Below, one piece after another: positions 39,534 to 48,342 of a stretch of 64,000 nucleotides of DNA (position 1 is the first letter of the stretch; the number at the start of each line of letters is the position of its first letter). Source of the DNA: Pseudomonas sp. LP_7_YM (GTDB taxonomy: Bacteria; Pseudomonadota; Gammaproteobacteria; Pseudomonadales; Pseudomonadaceae). The notes beneath the pieces were generated by a model. It worked only from the letters and a program-made list of their open reading frames with translations. It searched no databases and was not told the DNA's origin. Location of the stretch: contig NZ_SOCT01000002.1 of NCBI RefSeq assembly GCF_004364435.1, forward strand, positions 620,001-684,000, in the 5' to 3' direction. Both the position numbers and the translations under genes were made by a program.

Positions 39534-39650
39534 GCAATCGCTTGGTTTAAACCCGTAAACAGCGGTGTATCGCCAGATAGACCGCTCGCGCTGTACGCCG
39601 CTTTGGCTTGCAGTTAGAGGCGAGTAACCGGTTTTCCTTCTTTTCAACAA

Positions 39651-39671
39651 CCCCTCGTGCCTGCGAAGGGG
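39651..39671 (-). terminator. Possible terminator for the acyl-carrier-like gene
   Basis: CCCCTTCG and CGAGGGG on the minus strand pair with a bulged base, followed by TTGTTG. Weak stem and short T-tract, so only tentative. Confidence 0.4.
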
Positions 39672-39683
39672 ACCTATTTGCGT

Positions 39684-39974
39684 TCAGCGAGATTCCTCGC
39701 TTGTCATCTTCAGCAGAATCAGATCAATGAGACCCTGCAGCCTCAGTTGGCTGTAATCCGGATGTTCCGGTAAATGTGACAGGTCCGATTTGATCCGGAT
39801 CGGTAACTGAATGTGAAACCTGCTCTGCAGATCGGCGAAGAATTCAGCGAAATCCTCTTCATCCAGTTCGAGGGCGCTCACCAGCACGTCCTCTTGTCCC
39901 TGGATGACTGATTTATCGATGAGGATCTTCCCGAGAGTGTCCAGGACGTGCTGCTGAATTTCGAGACGGTCCAT
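39684..39974 (-). CDS. Acyl-carrier-protein-like protein lacking the attachment serine
   Basis: 96 residues, mostly helical and acidic. The segment VLVSALELDEEDFAEFFADLQSRFHIQLP (from about residue 30) has the spacing of an acyl carrier protein helix II, in which the usual DSL/DSLDxVEL would hold the phosphopantetheine serine; here the place reads LDEEDFAEF, with no Ser. A C-terminal SQLRLQGLIDLI resembles ACP helix IV. GGGG sits before the ATG. Function unknown; the ACP-like fold is my inference. Confidence 0.6.
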   Translation of the reverse strand: MDRLEIQQHVLDTLGKILIDKSVIQGQEDVLVSALELDEEDFAEFFADLQSRFHIQLPIRIKSDLSHLPEHPDYSQLRLQGLIDLILLKMTSEESR

Positions 39975-40178
39975 GATGGGCCCCTGCTATTGATGCCGTT
40001 CCAAAGTTACCCTGACTTCACATACAGAGGGGCGTCAGGTGACAGCCTGATACTGCCCTGTTTGCTGAATCACCTCGTTCAGGTGCGTCGATAAGGTACT
40101 GTCCTGAACTAGGCTAGTCCATGTTCGGTGCGCGCGGCCGCTCCCTCCTCGATGAAATTTTGTAACCGGCTCATGAAA

Positions 40179-40202
40179 AAGGACGCCCTGAGGCGTCCTT
40201 TG
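40179..40202 (-). terminator. Intrinsic terminator after the SSS transporter
   Basis: GGACGCC-CTCA-GGCGTCC with a minus-strand T-run (TTTTTCATG). Lies about 40 nt past the stop of the symporter gene. Confidence 0.85.
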
Positions 40203-40238
40203 ATCTACTCGACGGCATCACCGCCGATCAGAATCCGC

Positions 40239-41618
40239 TCAGGCAGCGCTGGCTACCGAAGCTGGCCTTGGCGACACTGCGCTGACTATTACGAAGCTCA
40301 GCAAGCCGATCGCCAGGCTGTAGTAGATCGGCGTATTGGCGTCCAGGCCATCCTTGAGCATGAACACCAATGCCGTGACGAAGCCCAGACCCATGCTGGT
40401 GATGGCGCCAGCGGTGGTGGCACGCTTCCAGAAGATGGCGCCGATCAGCGGAATCAGCATGCCACCCACCAGCAGGTTGTAGGCCAGGGTCAAGGCGCTG
40501 ATCACGTCGTTCACCACCAGTGCGATCGCCAGCACGACGATACCGGTCAGTGCGGTGAACAGGCGGTTGATGCCCAGGCTCGATTGCTTCCCACCTCGCA
40601 GTTTTGGCAGCAAGTCTTCGGTCAGGGTCGTGGATGCTGCAAGCAGTCCGGCGCTTGCGGTCGACATCATCGCGGCCAGGGCTGCTGCGATCACCAAACC
40701 GCGAATTCCGTCAGGCAGTGAAGCTTTGACGATGGCCGCGAAGGCGGTGTTGACGTTGGCCAGATCCGGCAGCAATACGTGTGCTGTCATGCCGATCAGC
40801 GCGCAGACCAGTCCGTAGATAATGCAGTAAATGCCAGCAATGGAGCCTGCATACTGCGCGACCTTCTCGTTGCGGGCGGTGAACACGCGCTGCCAGATGT
40901 CCTGACCGATGAGGATGCCGAAAAAGTAGATCAGGAAGTAGGTGATGATGGTGTCCCAGCCGATGGTGGTCCAGCTGAAGCTCGCTGCTGGTAGCTTGGC
41001 GACGAGTTGGTCCCAGCCCCCAACACGGTATAGACAGATCGGCAGCAGAATGAACATCAGGCCGACGGTCTTGATTACGAACTGCACGATGTCGGTGAGG
41101 GTCAGCGACCACATACCGCCAATGGTCGAATACACCACGACCACGCCGCCGCCCAGAAGCACTGACATCCAGAACGGCAGATCGAAGAGCACCTGCATCA
41201 CGGTGCCAATGGCCAGAATCGAGGTCACGCCAATCATCAGCGCGTAGGCGAGCATGATCACCGCGCTGGCCTGACGAGCCATTGGGTTATAGCGTTTTTC
41301 AAGGACCTGGGTGACGGTGAAGATGCGCAGCTTGAGTAACGGCTTGGCGAGGAACAGGTTCAGCGCGATGATCCCGGCGCCCAGTGCGGCGCATAGCCAG
41401 AAACCGGAAATTCCGTAAACGTAACCCAGACGCACGGTGCCGACCGTGGAGGCGCCACCCAGTACCGTGGCTGCCATGGTGCCCATGTACAGACTCGGTC
41501 CAAGGTTGCGTCCGGCAACCAGGTAATCTTCGTGGGTCTTGGCCTTGCGCATGCCGTACCAGCCCAGCACCAGCATGCCGGCCGCGTAGATCAGCACGAC
41601 GAAAATATCTAAAGCCAT
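40239..41618 (-). CDS. Sodium:solute symporter family protein
   Basis: 459 residues with about 13 membrane segments (first VVLIYAAGMLVLGWYGM). SSS signatures include GRNLGPSLYMGTMAATVLGGAS near the N-terminus and ALAAMMSTASAGLLAASTTL. It lies downstream of gbuA on the same strand, so guanidinobutyrate, agmatine or a related compound is a likely substrate, by context only. Start MALDIFVVLIY with GGAG 8 nt before; the longer open frame upstream is unlikely. Confidence 0.88.
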   Translation of the reverse strand: MALDIFVVLIYAAGMLVLGWYGMRKAKTHEDYLVAGRNLGPSLYMGTMAATVLGGASTVGTVRLGYVYGISGFWLCAALGAGIIALNLFLAKPLLKLRIFTVTQVLEKRYNPMARQASAVIMLAYALMIGVTSILAIGTVMQVLFDLPFWMSVLLGGGVVVVYSTIGGMWSLTLTDIVQFVIKTVGLMFILLPICLYRVGGWDQLVAKLPAASFSWTTIGWDTIITYFLIYFFGILIGQDIWQRVFTARNEKVAQYAGSIAGIYCIIYGLVCALIGMTAHVLLPDLANVNTAFAAIVKASLPDGIRGLVIAAALAAMMSTASAGLLAASTTLTEDLLPKLRGGKQSSLGINRLFTALTGIVVLAIALVVNDVISALTLAYNLLVGGMLIPLIGAIFWKRATTAGAITSMGLGFVTALVFMLKDGLDANTPIYYSLAIGLLSFVIVSAVSPRPASVASAA

Positions 41619-41740
41619 GGAGTGTCTCCAATCATTGTTTTTATAGTGAGTCGCGCTCATCCGGCTGACATGGCTGAGGCCGTTAGCGGTTGAGTTTTCC
41701 TGTTTATTTGAAGTGCCGATGTATGGCGTGCCCGGAACCT

Positions 41741-41849
41741 GTGGCAGCGAAGTGATCCGCGATGCGGTCGGGCAGGCAATGGACATGCATTGCCTGTACC
41801 GGCGTCTGGCGAATGAATGCGCTGCGCAGCATGGGGCTGCTCCCACACG
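41741..41849. repeat. REP doublet between gbuA and the symporter gene
   Basis: GTGGCAGCGAAGTGATCCGCGA (first part at 41741) and inverted GCGAATGAATGCGC ... GCTGCTCCCAC (to 41849). The spacer carries a perfect 8-bp hairpin CAGGCAAT/ATTGCCTG (41773-41796). More diverged than the other copies. Confidence 0.65.
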
Positions 41850-41889
41850 TGGTAGCTTTCCCCGAGGGTATTGGACGGATCGCTAGCGT

Positions 41890-42840
41890 CTAGCGGTGCG
41901 CTACCCCCGGCAGCACGCAGAGCATTTCGTACAGCAGATTGGCGCCCAGCAACGAGGTGTTGCCAGTGGTGTCGTAGGGCGGTGAGACTTCCACCAGGTC
42001 GCAACCGATCAGGTCCAGGCCCTGGCAGCCGCGAATGATCTCGATGGCTTGAATGGTGGTCAGGCCGCCGATTTCCGGGGTGCCGGTCCCGGGTGCCCAG
42101 GCGGGGTCGATGCCGTCGATGTCGAAGCTCAGGTAAACCGGACCGCCGCCGACTTTCTCCCTGACTTCAGCCATCAGCGGCCCGAGCGACTTGTGCCAGC
42201 ACTCTTCGGCCTGAACCACGCGGAAGCCCTGTTTGCGGCTCCAGTTGAAGTCTTCGGCGGTGTAGCCTTGAGCACGCAGACCGATCTGCACGACACGATC
42301 GCAGTCCAGCAGACCCTCTTCCACCGCGCGGCGGAACGTGGTGCCGTGGGCGATCTTCTCGCCGAACATGTGGTCATTGACGTCGGCATGAGCGTCGATG
42401 TGCACCAGGCCAACCTTGCCGTGTTTCTTATGTATGGCACGCAGGATGGGCAGGGTGATGGTGTGATCGCCACCCAGAGTCAGGGGGATGATGCCGTGCG
42501 CGAGGAAGCCATCGTAAGCCTCCTCAATGATGCGCACTGCATCCAGCAGGTTAAAGGTGTTGATTGCGACGTCACCGATGTCGGCAACCGACAGCGAGTC
42601 AAAAGGTGCAGCGCCCGTGGCCATGTTGTAGGGGCGAATCATCACCGATTCGGCGCGGATTTCACGAGGTCCGAAACGGGTGCCGGCGCGCAGCGAGGTG
42701 CCAATGTCCAGCGGCACGCCGACGAAGGCGGCATCCAGGCCGGCGGCCGATTGCAGGTGGGGCAGACGCATCATGGTTGCGATGCCGGCGAAGCGCGGCA
42801 TTTCGTTGCCGCCCAGTGGTTGGTGGAAAATCTTGTCCAC
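41890..42840 (-). CDS. gbuA: Guanidinobutyrase (agmatinase/ureohydrolase family)
   Basis: 316 residues. Ureohydrolase dimanganese motifs: LTLGGDHTITLP, LVHIDAHADVNDH and LSFDIDGIDPAWAPGTGTPE. Agmatinase and guanidinobutyrase are hard to separate; the adjacent divergent LysR gene and the symporter reproduce the P. aeruginosa gbu locus, so hydrolysis of 4-guanidinobutyrate to GABA and urea is the better call. GTG start with GAGG 8 nt upstream. Confidence 0.88.
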   Translation of the reverse strand: MDKIFHQPLGGNEMPRFAGIATMMRLPHLQSAAGLDAAFVGVPLDIGTSLRAGTRFGPREIRAESVMIRPYNMATGAAPFDSLSVADIGDVAINTFNLLDAVRIIEEAYDGFLAHGIIPLTLGGDHTITLPILRAIHKKHGKVGLVHIDAHADVNDHMFGEKIAHGTTFRRAVEEGLLDCDRVVQIGLRAQGYTAEDFNWSRKQGFRVVQAEECWHKSLGPLMAEVREKVGGGPVYLSFDIDGIDPAWAPGTGTPEIGGLTTIQAIEIIRGCQGLDLIGCDLVEVSPPYDTTGNTSLLGANLLYEMLCVLPGVAHR

Positions 42841-42934
42841 AGGATTGCCTCATCGGTGAGTTATTAATAGTTGTAGGGCTGGAGCGGATTCTGCGAACCA
42901 CCGGTGCTGCGAACAATCGCTGAGGCAAAATACT

Positions 42935-42956
42935 TAGTTCAGAGATTTCTGAACTA
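42935..42956. promoter_or_regulatory. LysR-type operator between gbuA and gbuR
   Basis: Perfect 9-bp arms TAGTTCAGA and TCTGAACTA around GATT. It contains the T-N11-A pattern of LysR boxes and lies 95 nt before gbuA and 73 nt before gbuR, the expected place for a GbuR site controlling both. Confidence 0.65.
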
Positions 42957-43028
42957 TCGGGAAAATCAGGTTAAGCTGCCGCGCATTGCGTCTATCCGAT
43001 ACGTGCACACGATTGTCCCGGTACTTCC

Positions 43029-43922
43029 ATGGCCCACTCATTACCCGATCTGAAACTGCTGCGCATCTTCGTTTGCGTGGTGCGTCATCAAGGCTTCGCC
43101 AGCGCTCAGCAGGAGCTGAACCTGTCGACCTCGGCCATCAGCACTTACATGAGCCAGCTGGAGTCGGCGCTGGGCATCGTGCTATGCCATCGCGGCCGTG
43201 GCGGGTTCAGTCTGACCAGCAAAGGCGAGCTGTTTCACCAGGAAACCCTGCGCCTGCTCGGCGAGTTGGAAGGCTTTGAACTGTATGCCGCTGCGCTCAA
43301 GGGCGAGCTGCGTGGCACCTTGAACCTCGGCGTGCTGGACTCGACCGTCAGCGACCGCGCATTGCCGTTCGCCGAAGTGATTGGCGCCTACAGTGAAGAA
43401 CATCCGGCGGTGCATTTGCACCTTTCGGTCATGAGCCCGTACGAATTGCAGCTCGGTGTGCTGGACAACCGGCTGGACCTGGCCATCGGCTCGTTTTCCA
43501 CCCGCATGAACGGGTTGCTGTATCAGCCGCTTTATCGTGAGCAACATTGGCTGTATTGCAGTAACCGCCATCCATTGTTCGTCGAGCGGCGCATCCCGGA
43601 GCCGGTGATCACCCAGCAACGCATGGTCGGTCGCGGCTACTGGAGTCAGGCGGAGCTGGCCCGGCATGGTTTCAAACACAGCGCGGCGACCGTGGAGAGT
43701 ATGGAGGCTCAACTGATTCTCGTGCTTTCCGGCGCCTACATCGGTTACCTGCCGGAGCACTACGCCCAATCGTGGGTCGATTCGGGGCATCTACGTGTAT
43801 TGTTGCCAGCCACATTCGGCTATCAGGCGCCGTTTTCGATGATCCTGCGGCGCGGGCGCAGTCGCGAACCGCTGATCCAGACCTTCCGCGATCTGCTCAA
43901 AGCCCAGCTCAATCCGCTTTAG
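43029..43922 (+). CDS. gbuR: LysR-family regulator GbuR
   Basis: 297 residues. N-terminal winged helix with LKLLRIFVCVVRHQGFASAQ, the recognition helix in NLSTSAISTYMSQLESALG and HRGRGGFSLTSKG; then the effector-binding domain. The divergent position next to gbuA suggests it activates gbuA when 4-guanidinobutyrate is present. Shine-Dalgarno is weak. Confidence 0.87.
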   Translation: MAHSLPDLKLLRIFVCVVRHQGFASAQQELNLSTSAISTYMSQLESALGIVLCHRGRGGFSLTSKGELFHQETLRLLGELEGFELYAAALKGELRGTLNLGVLDSTVSDRALPFAEVIGAYSEEHPAVHLHLSVMSPYELQLGVLDNRLDLAIGSFSTRMNGLLYQPLYREQHWLYCSNRHPLFVERRIPEPVITQQRMVGRGYWSQAELARHGFKHSAATVESMEAQLILVLSGAYIGYLPEHYAQSWVDSGHLRVLLPATFGYQAPFSMILRRGRSREPLIQTFRDLLKAQLNPL

Positions 43923-43934
43923 GAAGTTTCGAAC

Positions 43935-44525
43935 ATGCCACGTGCCTGTTGCCAGCGCTGCCATCGTCCGGAAGGACATTGCTTGTGCGCGCTGATCCCG
44001 CGCCTTGAAAGCCGCACCCGCGTGCTGATTCTGCAGCATCCCAGTGAGGTCAACCACGCGCTCAATACCGCTCGGCTGGCAGCACTTGGGCTGAGTAACG
44101 CGCAGTTGCTGGTTGGCGAGGTGTTCGAAAACCTCGCCCCATGGCTGAATGTGCCTGGTTACCAGCCAAGATTGTTGTTTCCGGGCGAGGGCGCCACCGC
44201 GCTCACCGAACAAAAGGTCGATTCGGAGCACACCTTGCTGGTAGTTCCGGACGGCACATGGCGCAAGGCGCGAAAGCTGCTGCACCTCAACCCGCTGCTG
44301 GCGGCACTGCCCAGAGTGACACTGGAAAGCGCGCCAGCGTCGCGGTATCGCATTCGCAAGGCGCCAGCTCCGGATGCGTTATCGACCCTGGAAGCTATTA
44401 CCCATGCGCTAGAGACCCTTGAGCCGGAGCGCACATTTCAGGCGTTGCTACGGCCTTTCGAGGTCTTGATCGAGGGGCAGATTGCGGCGATGGGCGAGGA
44501 AACCTTTCGGCGCAACCATGGTTGA
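43935..44525 (+). CDS. DTW-domain tRNA-uridine aminocarboxypropyltransferase
   Basis: 196 residues. N-terminal Cys cluster CCQRCHRPEGHCLC, LILQHPSEVNHALNTARL, and the DTW-type motif in LLVVPDGTWRKARKLL (DGTW). This family (TapT/YfiP in E. coli) forms acp3U at position 47 of some tRNAs, using SAM. It starts 12 nt after gbuR and may share its transcript. AGGAAG precedes the ATG. Confidence 0.87.
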   Translation: MPRACCQRCHRPEGHCLCALIPRLESRTRVLILQHPSEVNHALNTARLAALGLSNAQLLVGEVFENLAPWLNVPGYQPRLLFPGEGATALTEQKVDSEHTLLVVPDGTWRKARKLLHLNPLLAALPRVTLESAPASRYRIRKAPAPDALSTLEAITHALETLEPERTFQALLRPFEVLIEGQIAAMGEETFRRNHG

Positions 44526-44527
44526 AC

Positions 44528-44749
44528 TCAGCCGTTGAACGAGGGCGCGGGCTCAGGCGCTGATGCATTGCCCGTTTGCACGCGGCGAATGTAGGCGTCG
44601 CTTTCACGCTCGGCATCTTCTTTGGTAGAGAAGGGCCCTTCGAGAGTGTTCTCACGGGTGCTGAAGAAATACAGACCGTTGATGCGCGAGACGCGATCGC
44701 TGCGAAAGTGAACGGCGGTCTGAAGGTCTTGCTCACGCTTGCTCAACAT
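44528..44749 (-). CDS. DUF6316-like small protein
   Basis: 73 residues: TAVHFRSDRVSRINGLYFFS, TRENTLEGPFSTKEDAEREA-like segment and a disordered Pro/Ala tail. The motif order matches a small Pseudomonas family annotated DUF6316, of unknown role. GGAG 7 nt before ATG. Its stop is 2 nt from the convergent tapT-like gene, so no terminator separates them. Confidence 0.75.
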   Translation of the reverse strand: MLSKREQDLQTAVHFRSDRVSRINGLYFFSTRENTLEGPFSTKEDAERESDAYIRRVQTGNASAPEPAPSFNG

Positions 44750-44898
44750 AGTCTTCTCCGGTCTTAAGACTGTGGATGGGGATAGCTCAGAACGGCTAAT
44801 CGTTAGGTCTTAGCCGCATGAGCCCGCACAGGTTGAGACGAAAAACTCGGCTGGACGTTCGATCATTTACGTTAAAGCTGAACTAATCCCCAACCGAA

Positions 44899-45513
44899 TC
44901 AGCGCTTTCCCAATGCTTCAGCCTGATGGATCCACTGCTGACGTTGCTCTTCGGTCGAGGTACGGACCGGGGAAAACTCCGTCAGCCGCGTGGGCCTGAT
45001 TCCGCAGAACTCCAGAATTGTCCTTTTCATCTGCCGGTGAGCCGGTGCCTTGAACACCCAGCGGAAGTAGCGAGACGGTGTGTCCAGCGTCACCAGCAGT
45101 TCGGCGGTCCGGCCTTTTAGCAGTTCGTTGGAAGGATGGTGGCGACCGTGGGTCTTGAACGCGAAACCGGGCATGAGCACCCGGTCGAAAAAACCGCTGA
45201 GCAGGCTCGGCAGCCCGCCCCACCAGACCGGATAGACGAACACCAGATGCTGGGCCCAGTGAATTTCCCGCTGAGCCTCCAGCAGATCGTGTTCCAGCAT
45301 CTGACTCGATTCATAGCCGCCGCGCAGCACCGGGTCGAAGTCCAGCTCGTCCAGCTTCAGCACCCGCACGGCATGGCCCTGACTGCGCGCGCCCTGGGCA
45401 TAGGCTTCGCCCAGCGCGTGGCAGAGGCTGATGGACTTCGGCGAGCCGATGACCATCAGAATGCGTTTGCCATACCCTTCCAGTGGGGTGGCGCCACTGA
45501 TCGGCTCAGCCAT
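44899..45513 (-). CDS. Flavodoxin-fold NAD(P)H oxidoreductase
   Basis: 204 residues of the NQO/KefF-like family. FMN phosphate loop [17 protein letters not shown], the [20 protein letters not shown] flavin segment and GFAFKTHG. It probably reduces quinones by two electrons. Start [11 protein letters not shown] overlaps the fumC stop by 8 nt, so it is likely cotranscribed with it. Confidence 0.87.
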   Translation of the reverse strand: MAEPISGATPLEGYGKRILMVIGSPKSISLCHALGEAYAQGARSQGHAVRVLKLDELDFDPVLRGGYESSQMLEHDLLEAQREIHWAQHLVFVYPVWWGGLPSLLSGFFDRVLMPGFAFKTHGRHHPSNELLKGRTAELLVTLDTPSRYFRWVFKAPAHRQMKRTILEFCGIRPTRLTEFSPVRTSTEEQRQQWIHQAEALGKR

Positions 45514-46900
45514 TGCTGCCGGCCTCCAGCATCTTCTCGGGACGTACCCAGGCATCGAACTCGGCCTCGGTCAGCAAGCCCAGCTGCAAGGCCGCTTCGC
45601 GCAGGGTCAGGCCTTCGCTGTAAGCCTTTTTGGCGATCTGTGCCGACTTGTCATAGCCGATGTGCGGGTTGAGTGCCGTGACCAGCATCAGGCCGCGTTC
45701 CAGGTGCTCGGCCATTTTTGCGGCGTCCGCTTCCATGCCCGCGATGCAGTGCTCGTTGAAATTGCGGCATCCGTCGCCCAGCAGTCGAATCGACTGCAGC
45801 AGGTTATGGATGATCACCGGCTTGAACACGTTTAACTGCAGGTGACCCTGGCTCGCCGCGAACGCGATGGTGGTGTCGTTGCCCATGACCTGACAGGCCA
45901 GCATCGACAGTGCCTCGCACTGAGTCGGATTAACCTTGCCCGGCATGATCGAGCTGCCCGGCTCGTTGGCTGGCAGTTTGACTTCTGCAAAACCGGCGCG
46001 CGGGCCCGAGCCCAGCAGGCGCAGGTCGTTGGCGATTTTCATCAGCGTGACCGCCAGTGTTTTCAGCGCGCCTGACAGCGCCGTCAGCGGCTCATGCCCT
46101 GCCAATGCCGCGAATTTGTTCGGCGCGGTCACGAACGGCAAACCAGACAAGGCAGCCAGTTCGGCGGCCACGGCCTCGGCGAAACCATGGGGTGAGTTAA
46201 GCCCGGTGCCGACCGCCGTGCCGCCCTGAGCCAGTTCGCAAACGGCGGGGAGGGCTGCGCGAATGCTTTTTTCGGCGTAATCCAATTGCGCCACGTAGGC
46301 CGACAGCTCTTGCCCGAAAGTGATCGGCGTGGCGTCCATCATGTGCGTGCGACCGGTTTTCACCAGCTTCATGTGGCGCGACGACTGTTCGGCAATGCCT
46401 GCCGACAACTCAGCGATGGCGGGCAGCAGTTGCCCCTTGACCGCTTGAGCAGCGGCGATATGCATAGCGGTCGGGAAGCAGTCGTTGGAGCTTTGCGAGC
46501 GGTTGACGTGATCATTGGGATGAACGGGCGACTTGCCGCCGCGCCCCTTGCCCGCCAGTTCATTAGCGCGTCCGGCGATCACTTCGTTAACGTTCATGTT
46601 GCTCTGGGTGCCACTGCCGGTCTGCCAGACTACCAGCGGGAAATGGTCGTCGAGCTCCTTGCCGAGCACTTCGTTAGCGGACCGCTCGATGAGCCGCGCG
46701 ATGTCGGCAGGCAAGTCACCGTTGCGTTCATTGACCCTTGCGGCGGCTTTCTTGATCAGGGCCAGCGCATGGATCACCGGCAGCGGCATACGCTCCTGAC
46801 CAATGGCGAAGTTGATCAGGGAGCGTTGGGTTTGCGCACCCCAGTAAGCGTCATCGGGGACTTCGATCAGACCTATGCTGTCGGTTTCGGTACGGCTCAC
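45506..46900 (-). CDS. fumC: Class II fumarase FumC
   Basis: 464 residues. Class II signature [28 protein letters not shown] and [11 protein letters not shown]. Iron-independent fumarate hydratase of the TCA cycle, often raised under iron limitation or oxidative stress. I chose the second of two GTG codons ([10 protein letters not shown]) since AAGGAG lies 8 nt before it; the first GTG, three codons up, overlaps that site. Confidence 0.95.
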   Translation of the reverse strand: MSRTETDSIGLIEVPDDAYWGAQTQRSLINFAIGQERMPLPVIHALALIKKAAARVNERNGDLPADIARLIERSANEVLGKELDDHFPLVVWQTGSGTQSNMNVNEVIAGRANELAGKGRGGKSPVHPNDHVNRSQSSNDCFPTAMHIAAAQAVKGQLLPAIAELSAGIAEQSSRHMKLVKTGRTHMMDATPITFGQELSAYVAQLDYAEKSIRAALPAVCELAQGGTAVGTGLNSPHGFAEAVAAELAALSGLPFVTAPNKFAALAGHEPLTALSGALKTLAVTLMKIANDLRLLGSGPRAGFAEVKLPANEPGSSIMPGKVNPTQCEALSMLACQVMGNDTTIAFAASQGHLQLNVFKPVIIHNLLQSIRLLGDGCRNFNEHCIAGMEADAAKMAEHLERGLMLVTALNPHIGYDKSAQIAKKAYSEGLTLREAALQLGLLTEAEFDAWVRPEKMLEAGSNG

Positions 46901-47161
46901 TGGAATCACTCCTTAAGGGTCGAATGGCGCAGTTTAGTACCCGGCACGCAGTTTCGGTTCCCGGTAATGGCTGTGCGGCACGAAGATGCGCGCTCAACGT
47001 GCGACGAAAGGCCGGGTCTGCCTGTGCAACCTTTATGGCGTGGGCTTGTCTCCGGACGGCGATTTGACCGTCGGTAGCGCCGGGGGTTGAGCGCAGGATG
47101 AAAAGGGGCGCAGAATGTGCGGCCTTGGGGTTCAGCCTCGCCTGCTAGATAAGGAAACTCG

Positions 47162-47695
47162 ATGACCCGTCTTCGTGCCATCTGTGCTGCGGTCGCTCTG
47201 GTATGTGCCAGCGGCCAGGCTCTCGCCGCCACCGCCAGCCACGATGCCAGCGCCGTAGCCTTCCTCAAACTGGCTCACGCCGATCAGTTGGGCGCGCCGA
47301 TTTACGCGCAAGCGCAGCAAATGTTCGCCCAGCGTTTCGCCGAAACCAAAGCGCCGGAGTCCAAGAAAGCCGTGCTGGAAAAATATCAGGCGCAGGCCAA
47401 CGCCGCTCTGGACAAGGCCATTGGCTGGGAAAAGCTGCAGCCTGACATGGTCAAGCTGTACACCGATAACTTCAGCGAGCAAGAGCTCAAGGACCTGGTG
47501 GCCTTCTACCAGTCTCCGCTGGGCAAGAAAGTCCAGGCGAAGATGCCGCAGATCAGCCAGCAGTCGTTCCAGATGACTCAGGACAAACTGCAACCTGCAG
47601 TGCCAGTGGTCACCAAGCTGCTCGAGTCAATGACCAGCGAACTCGTTCCGGCTGGCGCCAAGGGTGCCCCGGCAGCCCCTGCCAAAAAGCCGTAA
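47162..47695 (+). CDS. DUF2059 domain-containing exported protein
   Basis: 177 residues. Signal peptide (AICAAVALVCASGQALA), then helical DUF2059: FLKLAHADQLGAPIYAQAQ and YTDNFSEQELKDLVAFYQSPLGKKV. The C-terminus is Pro/Ala-rich. Periplasmic protein of unknown function. AAGGAA precedes the ATG. The gene is divergent from fumC. Confidence 0.87.
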   Translation: MTRLRAICAAVALVCASGQALAATASHDASAVAFLKLAHADQLGAPIYAQAQQMFAQRFAETKAPESKKAVLEKYQAQANAALDKAIGWEKLQPDMVKLYTDNFSEQELKDLVAFYQSPLGKKVQAKMPQISQQSFQMTQDKLQPAVPVVTKLLESMTSELVPAGAKGAPAAPAKKP

Positions 47696-47714
47696 GCCAT
47701 AAGTGAAGCCAGAC

Positions 47715-48011
47715 ATGAGCATGCAACAGCGAATCGAATCCGCGTTGACGGTCTTTCAGCCCGAGTACCTGCAAGTGCTCAACGAAAGCCACATGCACAG
47801 TCGCGGCACCGACACTCACTACAAGGCCGTGGTGGTCAGCGACCAGTTCGCTGGCCTCAACGCCGTCAAGCGTCACCAGAAGGTCTATGGCCTGCTCGGT
47901 GGCCTGATGGGTGAGTTTCATGCCCTGGCGTTGCACACCTACACCCCGCAGGAGTGGTCGAAGCTGGGCGCCGCACCTGCTTCGCCGACTTGTGCCGGGG
48001 GGCATGACTGA
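47715..48011 (+). CDS. BolA-family protein
   Basis: 98 residues: MSMQQRIESALTVFQPEYLQ, VLNESHMHSRGTDTHYKAVV (conserved His) and HQKVYGLLGGLMGEFHALAL with the invariant His. BolA proteins partner monothiol glutaredoxins in Fe-S regulation or bind DNA. An in-frame GTG lies 12 nt upstream and an ATG 6 nt downstream. Starts 20 nt after the DUF2059 gene. Confidence 0.88.
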   Translation: MSMQQRIESALTVFQPEYLQVLNESHMHSRGTDTHYKAVVVSDQFAGLNAVKRHQKVYGLLGGLMGEFHALALHTYTPQEWSKLGAAPASPTCAGGHD

Positions 48012-48062
48012 TTAGGAGCGACGCACTTGTCGGTCGCGTTTCGTGAATGGATACGTTCCCCC

Positions 48063-48153
48063 TGTGGGAGCGCATTCATTCGCAAAGCTGCATCAGGCCG
48101 TAGCATCGGCTCGGCGCTTGCGGGCCAATCGCGAATGAATTCGCTCCCACAGG
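48063..48153. repeat. REP doublet upstream of trhO
   Basis: TGTGGGAGCGCATTCATTCG (48063-48082) and inverted CGCGAATGAATTCGCTCCCACAG ending at 48152. In the 331-nt gap 48012-48342; the rest presumably holds the trhO promoter (a TAAAAT at about 48250 is a possible -10). Confidence 0.75.
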
Positions 48154-48342
48154 TTGATGCCTCGACAGTATGGATCTCTTGGCTGCCCGATTGACCTGCA
48201 TCGATTTTCCGCCGATCACCCCCTCTGTCTGCCCGCCGCCGATATTTGCTAAAATCCGCGCCGCGTTGCCGGGCTGGCACGCTTTGACCTGAATCATTCA
48301 TCCGGTAGGCCCTTTGCGAGGGTCACCACCTGGAGACGCAAC

